NCBI GenBank assembly: GCA_022842245.1
Contig: JALHPZ010000010.1
Span: 124,001 to 188,000, forward strand
DNA: 64,000 nucleotides
Reading direction: 5' to 3'
Origin: Gemmataceae bacterium
GTDB taxonomy: Bacteria > Planctomycetota > Planctomycetia > Gemmatales > Gemmataceae
Shown one piece after another: positions 53,580 through 61,562 of this stretch. Position 1 is the first letter of the stretch. Each line of letters begins with the position of its first letter. The position numbers and the translations under genes are program-made. The notes beneath the pieces are model-generated. The model searched no databases. It had not been told where the DNA came from and was given only the letters and a program-made list of their open reading frames with translations.

Positions 53580-55835
53580 GTGGTTCGCCGCTACGTCAGC
53601 GGACCCCTGGGCGAACTGGCCGCGCGATTCGATTCCGCCGGCCCGCGCTTCTACCTGACCGACCGCCAGGGCAGCGTCCTCCAGATCGTCGACGACGACG
53701 GCGACACGCTCAAACGCCTCCGCTACGAGAACACACGCACGGGATGGCGAAAGGGCACCCTCTACGACCGCATGGAGTTCGCCGGTCGCCCCGTCGACTT
53801 CATCACCGAAGCCACGCTCCTCAATGGCCGCTGGCTGTCGGGGCTGACGGGCCGCTTCCTCTCCGAGGACGGCTCGCTCGGCGGACTCGACCCCTACCCC
53901 TTCGCCGGCGGCTCCGCCCCCAACGCGCTCCCGGACCAAGTGGACAAGGGCTTCTGGGGCAGCGACTTCGTCCAAGGCGTGAGCAGGTGGATCGGCCGGC
54001 GCGTCGACAACGTGCGGGCATTGCCGGGGGAAGCCTACGCCATCGGCCGGGACCTGGCGCACACGGTCTACTCCAACACGACCGTCCTCTCGAACTCGGC
54101 CGTGGGCCAGTTCGGCTATTCGCACGGCGTGTACGTCGCGGAGTTCCAATCAGGCACGTTCTCCAGCTACGACGACCTGGCCCGCGCCGGGCAGGTGGAC
54201 GAGTTCGTGAGCAAGGGCGGTCGAGGGCTGGTGAACGGGTTGTCGTTCGGGGCGGCGGAGTGGCTGCGTCAGGACGTGCTGGGGGACGATCCGCGTCGGT
54301 GGACCGAGGAGGAGCGGAATGCGTTCTTCGCGGGGGACGTGGCGGGTTCGTTGGGTTCGATGGCGTTGGGGTTCGGCCTGATCGGCCTGGGGGCGCGGGC
54401 GGGTCGCGGGGCGGCGCTGCTGGGCCGCGTGGGTCGTGGCTACGTGTGGGCGGACACGGCGGCGAGTGCGATCCAGGGCGGGCGTGCGGCGGTGGACATT
54501 TATCGAAAGGGCCTGACGGTCGAGAACGGGCTGGGGCTATTGGGATTCGCGGGGGCGCGGGGAAACGTGGGGGCGTTGGCGGCAAAGGGAATGGCCGGCC
54601 GCGTGGGCAGGGGCTACCTTGCCGGGGAGCGTGCGGCGGGTCGCGGAGCGTTCCATGCGGTGAACGCGCCGTTGAGCGTGGCGGTCCATGGCGGGCTGAG
54701 CCGGGTGAGCGCGTCGGCGCACGACGTGACGGCGAAGTATCTGAACCGACTCGGGTTCGAGGTTTGCTTCGCCGCCGGCACGCCGATTCGGACGCCGTGG
54801 GGCAGCGCGCGGATCGAGTCGATCGCGCCGGGCGATCTGGTCTTGAGCCGGGACGAGCACAATCCGAACGGTCTGGTGGTGGCGCAGCGGGTGGAGGAGG
54901 TGTTCGTCCGGCAGGGTCTTGTCTGGTACCTGCACGTGGGTGGGCAGGTGATTCGGACGACGGCGGAGCACCCCTTCTACCGGGAGGTGGACGGCTGGGT
55001 GGCGTGCCAGGAGTTGCGGATCGGGGATCGCCTGTTGACGGAGGACGGGACGTGGGTGGCGGTGGAGGATATGCTGGACACGGGCGAATGGGAGACGGTG
55101 TACAATCTCCGCATCAGCGCGTGCCACACGTACTTCGTCGGCTGCGACGAGTGGGGGTTCAGCGTCTGGGCGCACAACATCGCCTGCACGCCGGACGAGG
55201 TGTCGGCAGCCCTGCGAGAGGTGCGACCATCTGCTACGTTCCGAGGCCATAACACGACCCGGGCAAGGGTGGTCGATGCCCTTCGCCGGAACGAGTTCGG
55301 TGAAGCCTCGGCGGCGCTGCAAGAGTTGCGTGGCATCGGCCCGGCCCGTGCCGAGGCGATCATCAATCGGCTCCGGCAGCGGGCACCTGCCGCCGGTCCG
55401 GCTCCGATGGACTCGCACACCGTCGCCCACATTTTCGATGGCGAGCTACGCACGCATCCGCTCACGGGGCACGTTCGCGCTGTCGGCTATCACCACGAAG
55501 GGGATGCAGTCAACCAAGCGGCGCAGGCCGCACGGGGCACGACGGTGGGAAGCCGTGGGCCGCTAGACGCGAACAGCGTGTACGAAGGCCGTGGTGTGGT
55601 CATCCAAGGCGTGCCGAAGTCGGGCGCTGGCAGATCGACCTTCTTCCCAGACAGTTGGTCGCCTGCCGATGTCGTCCGTGCGGCGAACGAGGGATGGGCG
55701 GCTCGTATTCCCGATCCGACGGGAGCGTCCAACGGCTTCCTCGGCCGGTCAACAGACGGCGTACTGATGCAGTACTACCTGCGCCGCGATGGGTCCGGGA
55801 TCATCGACAGCGTATTCCCGCTGCACGGGCGGTAG
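53580..55835 (+). CDS. Displaced RHS core with Hint and EndoU-like toxin tip
   Basis: The GTG-started frame (751 residues) lacks the RHS repeat body and begins inside the RHS core. It has YLTDRQGSVLQIV, then LNGRWLSGLTGRFLSEDGSLGGLDPYPFAGG, parallel to the core of the large gene. The frame is open back to 53448, right after the preceding gene's stop, with RHS-like residues. A Hint domain begins at Cys396 (CFAAGTPI) and ends at an Ala-His-Asn site near residue 532, suggesting self-cleavage of the tip. The C-terminal about 140 residues (HTVAHIFDGEL, GYHHEGD, STFFPDSWSPADVV) resemble bacterial EndoU RNases. This is the orphan-tip arrangement known for rhs loci. On its own it is probably poorly expressed, serving as a recombination reservoir. 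Confidence 0.75.
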   Translation: MVRRYVSGPLGELAARFDSAGPRFYLTDRQGSVLQIVDDDGDTLKRLRYENTRTGWRKGTLYDRMEFAGRPVDFITEATLLNGRWLSGLTGRFLSEDGSLGGLDPYPFAGGSAPNALPDQVDKGFWGSDFVQGVSRWIGRRVDNVRALPGEAYAIGRDLAHTVYSNTTVLSNSAVGQFGYSHGVYVAEFQSGTFSSYDDLARAGQVDEFVSKGGRGLVNGLSFGAAEWLRQDVLGDDPRRWTEEERNAFFAGDVAGSLGSMALGFGLIGLGARAGRGAALLGRVGRGYVWADTAASAIQGGRAAVDIYRKGLTVENGLGLLGFAGARGNVGALAAKGMAGRVGRGYLAGERAAGRGAFHAVNAPLSVAVHGGLSRVSASAHDVTAKYLNRLGFEVCFAAGTPIRTPWGSARIESIAPGDLVLSRDEHNPNGLVVAQRVEEVFVRQGLVWYLHVGGQVIRTTAEHPFYREVDGWVACQELRIGDRLLTEDGTWVAVEDMLDTGEWETVYNLRISACHTYFVGCDEWGFSVWAHNIACTPDEVSAALREVRPSATFRGHNTTRARVVDALRRNEFGEASAALQELRGIGPARAEAIINRLRQRAPAAGPAPMDSHTVAHIFDGELRTHPLTGHVRAVGYHHEGDAVNQAAQAARGTTVGSRGPLDANSVYEGRGVVIQGVPKSGAGRSTFFPDSWSPADVVRAANEGWAARIPDPTGASNGFLGRSTDGVLMQYYLRRDGSGIIDSVFPLHGR

Positions 55836-55850
55836 TAGGAGGGAAAACGT

Positions 55851-56207
55851 ATGGGACACCAGTTCAAGATCGTCTATGCCGCCAACTTCCCATTCGCCGT
55901 TTTTGAGGGCGACAACGAGGAAGCCTGGGTTCTAGGTGCATACTTGAAGGAGGCGTCGTCGTTTCTCCACGACATGCTTGAGGCCGTAGCTCAAGCCTCG
56001 ACCGCTGACCACCTTCCGGTGCAGTTCACCGGCAACGAGGTGTCCCTTGACCTGTACCCGGACCGTGCCGTGATCTCGGCGCTGTGGATTAAGGACACGG
56101 AGGACAAAGAATGTGAGGTTGTCGTTCCGCTCGAAGAAGCAAGACGGCTCCTCACGGAATGGCAATCTGTTCTGGACGAACATCGGCGTCAACCCCGCCA
56201 AACATAG
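55851..56207 (+). CDS. Probable immunity protein for the EndoU-like tip
   Basis: The 118-residue protein is acidic and soluble, with a small alpha/beta pattern (FKIVYAANFPFAVFEGDNEEAWVLGAYLKEA, VSLDLYPDRAVISALWIKD). It starts 15 bases after the toxin-tip stop with a clear GGAGG. Immunity to an EndoU-like RNase is inferred from position, size and acidity. No known immunity family is confirmed. Confidence 0.6.
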   Translation: MGHQFKIVYAANFPFAVFEGDNEEAWVLGAYLKEASSFLHDMLEAVAQASTADHLPVQFTGNEVSLDLYPDRAVISALWIKDTEDKECEVVVPLEEARRLLTEWQSVLDEHRRQPRQT

Positions 56208-56291
56208 CTTCCGTCCTGTGCAATTATTCTGTCCAGTCGTTCACGCTGCGATTTCCAAACGAAACCGCAGCCGGAGCAAGACAAGAGAAGA

Positions 56292-57877
56292 CCGAATTCG
56301 GGCAGCGATTGGTGGACGGGCGTATACAGATATGATGCGATTTGCTCGCGAGCGTAGTCCTTCCACGTGATCCGATAAGGCGGAACAGCGAGTGATTCGG
56401 TCGCGTTCTCGTTCGGCGTCAGGCTGCGGAGCGGTAGTAGCTCTTGAGCAGCCCGCCGAGCCTCTTTCGGCACCGCACGCGGCCGGCCGTGAACTTCACC
56501 GTGGACGGTTCCTCGTCGGCCATCGGCGGAACGTTGTCGATCCCCTGATGCGGGCGTTCGAAGTGGTAGTAGCGTCTTACGAACTCGTTGAGCAGGTGGC
56601 GCAGGTGCTTCTCGCCGAGGATGCAGAAGTGGTCGAGCAACTCGTGACGCAATGTGAATGCGAAGCGTTCGGCTGTGGCATTCAAATTTGGGGCTCTGGG
56701 TCCGACCCGTTTCAGTTCGGCTCCTTCCGCTTCGAAGATGGCGTCGAACTCCTTCGCGTACTTCCCGTCGTGATCGATGATCAGGTGCGTCACTGGGTGC
56801 CCCATCTCCTCCATCCGCATCGTCGCGTTCCGGGCCTGCTGTTTCATCCAGGCGGCGTCCGGGTTCGCGCTCACGCCGCCGATGAACACCTTCCGCGTCC
56901 CGGGATGGATGAAGAACAATACCGAAAGATCGACGATCCCACGTGTGGTCCAGGTCTTCACGGTGAGGAAATCGCTGGCCCACAAGGTCGCCGCGTGACG
57001 TTCGAGGAACTCGCTCCACGAGCCGATTCCACGCTTCGGACCCGGATCGAGGCCGGCCTCGCGGAGGATGTTGATCACGGTCGAGCGACTGACCGTTCCA
57101 ATGCCGAGTTTCTTCAGCTCGCCGAGGATTCGCGAATATCCCCAACCCGTCTCACGCGCAAGACGCAGCACGAGATCCCGAATCGACTCCTCCGTCCGCG
57201 GCCGGCCCGGCTTCCGCGTGCCACGCTTCGGACGAGTCCCTTCCGTCGCTTTCCATCGCGCGAAAGTCCGCGGCGAGACGATCGTGATGACGCTGGCGAT
57301 GGCCGACCCAAGCCTGCGGCCGTACCTCAACAACCGGGACCGCTCGCGCGGCGTGAGCATGATCCGCTCAGGCAGCTTCCCGCGCAGGATCCTGTTCTCC
57401 TCGCGAAGGAACTCGATGGTCTGGCCGAGATTCTTGTCGCTGAGCGTGGCGAGGACGAGCCAGAGAGTTTCGAGCAGCCGGGGCATCGAGAACTCGCGGA
57501 TTTCAAGGGAAACGCTGCATATGACATAGTATTTGCACACCGCCGACAGGCCGGGGAAACGGCGGGAATCGGCCCGCCGAAGGCCGCGACGGGTTCCGGG
57601 TTCAGAAGTCCGATGTCGCGCGCTTGTTAACCCGATGCAGTTGAGTTTTGGCATGAACCCGATTTGCCCCGCCAGTTAACACAAATCGAGAGTTTTTGGG
57701 TTCGTAGAGTATTGCGGTCGGACACCGAGTCGGATTCAAACTTTCTCGCGCGCGAGTCGCGCCGCTCCCCTTCCCTTCACAGAAACGCTGATATTTCAAG
57801 GCGAAAAGTGATGTCGCTCGCCACTCTCGGCGCGAGAGTCGCGCGCGACGAGTTCGAAACCTGTTCTACCCGGGGAG
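56292..57877 (-). mobile_element. Insertion sequence copy 1 (DDE, D-35-E type)
   Basis: A unit of about 1.59 kb runs from CCGAATTCGGGC (56292) to a GC-rich end ACCCGGGGAG (57877). It closely matches 57896-59471 in the same orientation. It includes a transposase gene and about 390 bases of conserved sequence upstream of it, with palindromic CTCGCGCGCGAG-like parts. I found no clear terminal inverted repeats, so the ends come only from where similarity stops. Confidence 0.6.
56419..57486 (-). CDS. Integrase-core (DDE) transposase, copy 1
   Basis: The 355-residue protein has an N-terminal helix-turn-helix and basic linker (MLTPRERSRLLRYGRR, KPGRPRTEESIRDLVLRLARE). The rve-type catalytic core has Asp172 (WASDF), Asp238 (IIDHDGKY) and Glu273 (AERF). 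The 35-residue spacing between the second Asp and the Glu is the classic D-35-E. The ATG at 57486 (MPRLLE) is preferred over a longer frame. It appears intact and could be active. It resembles IS3/IS481-type transposases but I cannot fix the family. The second copy lies in tandem upstream. Confidence 0.85.
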   Translation of the reverse strand: MPRLLETLWLVLATLSDKNLGQTIEFLREENRILRGKLPERIMLTPRERSRLLRYGRRLGSAIASVITIVSPRTFARWKATEGTRPKRGTRKPGRPRTEESIRDLVLRLARETGWGYSRILGELKKLGIGTVSRSTVINILREAGLDPGPKRGIGSWSEFLERHAATLWASDFLTVKTWTTRGIVDLSVLFFIHPGTRKVFIGGVSANPDAAWMKQQARNATMRMEEMGHPVTHLIIDHDGKYAKEFDAIFEAEGAELKRVGPRAPNLNATAERFAFTLRHELLDHFCILGEKHLRHLLNEFVRRYYHFERPHQGIDNVPPMADEEPSTVKFTAGRVRCRKRLGGLLKSYYRSAA

Positions 57878-58021
57878 GCGCTTGACAACGGACGTCCGAA
57901 TTCGGGCTGCAATAAGTGGACAGGCGTTTACATAAATGAAGCGATTCGCGAGCCAGCACGTTTCTTCGGCGCGAACCGACCGGTTGGCGGAGCGAAGTAT
58001 CGGCCGTGCTGCCGATCGCCT
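57487..58021. other. Non-coding part of IS copy 1 and start of IS copy 2
   Basis: No gene. Bases up to 57877 are the conserved upstream region of IS copy 1 (nearly repeated at 59081-59471). Bases 57896-58021 are the left end of copy 2, which resembles 56292-56418. Confidence 0.6.
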
Positions 58022-59471
58022 TCACGCCGCGGCGCGATGATAGTGGCGGATCAGTCCGCCGAGCCGCTTGCGGCAGTTGACACGGCCCTTCGCGAGCTTC
58101 GGTGTCTTGACATCGTCCGTGAGCGGGACGTTGCCGATCCCCTGATGCGGCCGCTCGGCGTTGTAGTGGGTCAAATATTCCGTCAGCACGTGCCGCACAT
58201 GCTTCTCACCGCAGAAAACGAAGTGATCCAAGCACTCGACCCGCAAGGATTGGGCGAAGCGTTCGGCGTGGGCATTCAAATTCGGCGCCCGCGGCCCGAC
58301 GCGCTGCACTTTCGCTTCTTCGGCCGTGAAGATCGCGTCGAACTCCTTCGCGTACTTCCCGTCGTGATCGATGATCAGGTGCGAAACGGGATGTCCCATC
58401 TCCTCCATTCGCATCGTGGCATTGCGGGCTTGCTGTTGCATCCAAGCCGCGTCGGGATTCGCGCTCACGCCGCCGATGAAGACCTTTCGCGTGCCGGGAT
58501 GGATGAAGAACAGAACCGACAGATCGACGATCCCGCGCGTGGTCCAGGTCTTCACGGTGAGGAAGTCGCTGGCCCACAAAGTCTCCGCGTGCCGCGTCAG
58601 GAACTCGCTCCACGAGCCGACTCCACGCTTCGGACCCGGGTCGAGGCCGGCCTCGCGCAGGATGTTGATCACGGTCGAGCGACTGACAGTTCCGATGCCG
58701 AGCTTCTTCAGCTCGCCGAGGATTCGCGAGTAGCCCCAGCCGGTCTCGCGTGCCAACCGCAGCACGAGATCTCGTACCGATTCTTCGGTCCGTGGCCGGC
58801 CCGGCTTGCGGCCGCCCCGCTTCGGTCGTTCGCCTTCCGCTGCTCGCCACCTCGAAAAGGTCCGCGGCGAGACGATCGTGATGACACTGGCGATGGCCGA
58901 CTCGAGCTTTCGACCATACCTCAACAAGCGGGACCGCTCACGCGGCGTGAGCATGATCCGCTCCGGCAGCTTGTTCCGCAGGATCCGGTTCTCCTCGCGG
59001 AGGAACTCGATGGTCTGGCCGAGTTTCTTGTCGCTGAGCGTGGCGAGGACGAGCCAGAGCGGTTCGAGCAGCCGGGGCATCGAGAACTCGTGAATTACAA
59101 GTGGAAACGCAACAGAGGACATAGTATTTGACCACCGCCGACGGGCCGGGGAAACGGCGGGAATCGGCCGCTGAAGGCCGCGACGGGTTCCGGGTTCAGA
59201 AGTCCGATGTCGCGCGCTTGTTAACCCGATGCAGTTGAGTTTTAGCCTCAACCCGTTTTGCCCCGCCGGTTAACACAAGTCGAGAGTTTTTGGGTTCGTA
59301 GAGTAACGCGGTCGGACATCGAGTGGGATTCGAACTTTCTCGCGCGCGAGTCGCGCCGCTCCCCTTCCCTTCGCAGAATCGCTGGAAATTCAAGGCGAAA
59401 TGTGATGTCGCACGCCACTCTCGGCGCGAGAGTCGCGCGCGACGAGTTCGAAACCTGTTCTACCCGGGGAG
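57896..59471 (-). mobile_element. Insertion sequence copy 2 (tandem)
   Basis: A unit of about 1.58 kb, in the same orientation as copy 1 and only 18 bases away from it. The two differ by scattered substitutions across the whole length, with the 3' third of the transposase most diverged. The duplication is therefore old or the copies arrived separately. Confidence 0.6.
58022..59080 (-). CDS. Integrase-core (DDE) transposase, copy 2
   Basis: The 352-residue protein is highly similar to copy 1 over the HTH and first two catalytic residues and keeps the catalytic set WASDF, IIDHDGKY and AERF. The C-terminus (about the last 80 residues) is clearly diverged (AQSLRVECLDHFVFCGEKHVRHVLTEYL against AFTLRHELLDHFCILGEKHLRHLLNEFV). 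The start is ATG 59080. It appears intact. Confidence 0.85.
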   Translation of the reverse strand: MPRLLEPLWLVLATLSDKKLGQTIEFLREENRILRNKLPERIMLTPRERSRLLRYGRKLESAIASVITIVSPRTFSRWRAAEGERPKRGGRKPGRPRTEESVRDLVLRLARETGWGYSRILGELKKLGIGTVSRSTVINILREAGLDPGPKRGVGSWSEFLTRHAETLWASDFLTVKTWTTRGIVDLSVLFFIHPGTRKVFIGGVSANPDAAWMQQQARNATMRMEEMGHPVSHLIIDHDGKYAKEFDAIFTAEEAKVQRVGPRAPNLNAHAERFAQSLRVECLDHFVFCGEKHVRHVLTEYLTHYNAERPHQGIGNVPLTDDVKTPKLAKGRVNCRKRLGGLIRHYHRAAA

Positions 59472-59580
59472 CTGAATTGCTACCGGCGCGGAATTTCCAT
59501 GATTCGTCAAAATTGAAACACGAAGCGACTCCGTCGTTACGGAATCCGCGATGTGCCCGAATTGTGGAACCGAAAGAGAT
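59081..59580. other. Upstream region of IS copy 2 and unassigned sequence
   Basis: No supported gene. Up to 59471 this is the conserved upstream part of IS copy 2. Bases 59472-59580 separate it from the esterase gene end and hold nothing recognisable. Confidence 0.5.
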
Positions 59581-60882
59581 TTACTTTGAAATCTTCGCCG
59601 GCGTCGCCGTGGACTTCAAGCCGACACTGTTGACGGCAACCACGGCGTAACGGGCCGCGGCGTCCGCCTTCGCGTCCAAGAACTTCATCTCCGGAAGCGG
59701 TTTCTCCGGGGTGTCGTGATAGGACATGGTTTGGAACAGCGGCCGACCGAAGCGCCCGACCGGCTTGGCGGGCCATGCGGCGATTTCTTTTCCATCCTTC
59801 AAAATGGCGAATCCCTTCAGGCCGCTTTCGAAGTCGGCTTCGGCGTCCCACGTCAACGTCGCGCCGTCCGGGCCGACCGCGAGTCGCACGTTCGTTGGTG
59901 CCGGAGGGGGCGTGGCGTCCTCCGTCGCCCCCGTGGCCACATATTGCGCCCACGCCTTCGCGACCGATTCGTTCGGCAGCCAGTTGCGCTCCTCCGGCTT
60001 GCCCACGGACTTCGCCATCGGCATGGTGTGTTTCCCCAGCACCGCCGACGTCCAACCGGTCGATACGTCGATCGCCTTCAATTTCGCCCCCGACTCCGAC
60101 AGACGCAGCGCGAGGCAGGCGTCGAAGAACGGGATCGCGAGGTAGCGGGAATCGCCGCATTCGTGACCGGTACGCGGATCGGGGGCGAAACATGCCGGGG
60201 AACCATTCTTGCGATACGCGGCGAACATCGCCATTGATCCGTTCCAGGCACCGGCGAAACGTTTGTCGTCCTTCTCCTTCGCACCCGGATTGAGCACGAT
60301 CGGAATGCCGTATGCGGCCTCCGGGATTGTCGGTTTGGCGATGTCGCCCTTTTCCCAAGTGCTGAATGCCGTACCAGAGCGGAACCAGATGGCAACGATC
60401 CGTTCGGGATGCATCGTCTGCATCAGGCTGGCCCAGAACCCGCCGCCGGAGTGGCCCCACAGGCACCAGGGCACGGTCTCCAGTTCGGGATGCTTCGACT
60501 TCCCGGCAAATTCCTTGAGGCAGCGGAGGAAGGTCTTCTCAGAGCCATTTCGCGGGTCGCACCATTTGCGGCAGTCCTGGCCATCCTCCTGGTGGTAGCT
60601 CGGGCCGAGGAGGGCGCAGTCCCATTTCTTCGCGAGCGCCTGCCAGTGCAGGTCGTAGGCGGCCGTCGCGCCGCCCTTGCACGCACCGGAGCCGCAACCG
60701 TGCTGGTGCACGATCACGCCGCGGATCGTTTTGACTCCTTCGGGAATCCAGATCGTATACGTGACGCCGTAGACGAGTTCGCCTGGCTTCGTCGAAGCCT
60801 CGTAGGAGGTCGTGTAATACGTCCCGGCCGCCGAGGCCGAGGCGGCTGAAACCAGGATAGCGAGAAGGGAAAATCGAAACAT
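59581..60882 (-). CDS. Secreted alpha/beta-hydrolase (esterase-like) with C-terminal fibronectin-III-like domain
   Basis: The 433-residue protein has a signal peptide (FSLLAILVSAASASAAG). An alpha/beta-hydrolase core has the nucleophile elbow GHSGGG at residues 143-148 (Ser145). A fibronectin-III-like C-terminal domain begins near PPPAPTNVRLAVGPDGATLTWD. The Cys residues in HGCGSGACKGG and DCRKWCDP suggest disulfides. Such proteins hydrolyse esters on polysaccharides or small substrates outside the cell; the substrate is unknown. ATG 60882 has GGAG nine bases upstream. A TTG four codons earlier is less likely. It lies downstream of HU on the same strand, separated by a long inverted repeat. 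Confidence 0.75.
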   Translation of the reverse strand: MFRFSLLAILVSAASASAAGTYYTTSYEASTKPGELVYGVTYTIWIPEGVKTIRGVIVHQHGCGSGACKGGATAAYDLHWQALAKKWDCALLGPSYHQEDGQDCRKWCDPRNGSEKTFLRCLKEFAGKSKHPELETVPWCLWGHSGGGFWASLMQTMHPERIVAIWFRSGTAFSTWEKGDIAKPTIPEAAYGIPIVLNPGAKEKDDKRFAGAWNGSMAMFAAYRKNGSPACFAPDPRTGHECGDSRYLAIPFFDACLALRLSESGAKLKAIDVSTGWTSAVLGKHTMPMAKSVGKPEERNWLPNESVAKAWAQYVATGATEDATPPPAPTNVRLAVGPDGATLTWDAEADFESGLKGFAILKDGKEIAAWPAKPVGRFGRPLFQTMSYHDTPEKPLPEMKFLDAKADAAARYAVVAVNSVGLKSTATPAKISK

Positions 60883-60902
60883 GTTCGTCTCCAAAGCAGA
60901 TG

Positions 60903-60980
60903 ACCTCGAATAACACGAATAAGACGAATCAAGACAGTATCATCTCTGTCTTCATTCGTCTTATTCGTGTTATTCGAGGT
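60903..60980. repeat. Long inverted repeat between HU and esterase genes
   Basis: The 27-base arms 60903-60929 and 60954-60980 are exact reverse complements. After one C-C mismatch, an inner pair AAGACAG/CTGTCTT (60931-60937, 60946-60952) extends the stem to about 34 bp around a short loop. It lies just after the HU stop (minus strand) and just before the esterase start, so it can end HU transcription or act as a mobile intergenic repeat. Confidence 0.8.
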
Positions 60981-60991
60981 GAAATCGAGCC

Positions 60992-61309
60992 TTACTTCAG
61001 GGCTTCGGAGAACGCCTTGATCGGGAGCGCGCGGACCTTGTTATGGGCCGGGCGGTCCTTCGTGACGTATTCCTTGCCGTTGAGGGGGTTGGTCTTTTTT
61101 TCGCCGCCCTTGACCGCCTTGACCTTGCGGATCTTGAAGCGGGCCATGCCCGGGAGGGTGAAGACGCCGGGGCCTTTCGGGCCGAGTTCGGCTTTCGCCA
61201 GGTCCGCCAGCGCGTCCATCACCTTGGTCACGTCAGCCTTCTTCAGTTCGGTCTTCTCGGCGAGCGTGGTGAACAGGGCCGACTTGGTCATCACCTTCTT
61301 CTTGGCCAT
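60992..61309 (-). CDS. HU-family DNA-binding protein
   Basis: The 105-residue protein has the HU/IHF fold. The N-terminal dimerisation helices read TKSALFTTLAEKTELKKADVTKVMDALADLA. The beta arm region follows (FTLPGMARFKIRKVKAVKGGEKKTNPLNGKEYVTKDRPAHNKVRALPIKAF). The family binds and bends DNA as a dimer in the nucleoid. This subtype, with a Lys-rich tip in place of the usual Arg-Asn-Pro arm, is common in planctomycetes and related bacteria as I recall. ATG 61309 is preferred over a longer frame at 61351. Confidence 0.88.
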   Translation of the reverse strand: MAKKKVMTKSALFTTLAEKTELKKADVTKVMDALADLAKAELGPKGPGVFTLPGMARFKIRKVKAVKGGEKKTNPLNGKEYVTKDRPAHNKVRALPIKAFSEALK

Positions 61310-61562
61310 CGGATCGCACTCCAGACAGTTGTTTGGGAATTCCCCGCGCAAGCCCTTGATTTGAAGGGTGCGGCGAAAAGGTTATTCATCCTTGCTTGCA
61401 AATCCAGCGAAAAAGCGCGAAAATCGATGGAAAGCACGAAAAAGCCCGGAAATTCGGCCCCTTTTTGGCCTTGGCGAAAAAATCCCCGACGTTGCAACCG
61501 CGTGCCGTTCCCGTATCCTCTCTGCGATGCCGGACACTTTCTCTTCCAACCCGAGGCCCACG

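Noticed and set aside
57851..57877. Sequence resembling a tRNA T-arm at the end of the insertion sequence (GTTCGAAACC then ACCCGGGGAG)
   Set aside because: The same sequence is repeated at the end of IS copy 2 and no cloverleaf can be folded, so it belongs to the IS.
59553..59566. GCCCGAATT as a possible right terminal repeat of the insertion sequence
   Set aside because: It matches only about 10 bases of the left end in inverted form and is absent at the corresponding place after copy 1.
61368..61562. Longer start for transketolase
   Set aside because: The extension is not transketolase-like and has no ribosome-binding site. Homology starts near ATG 61563.
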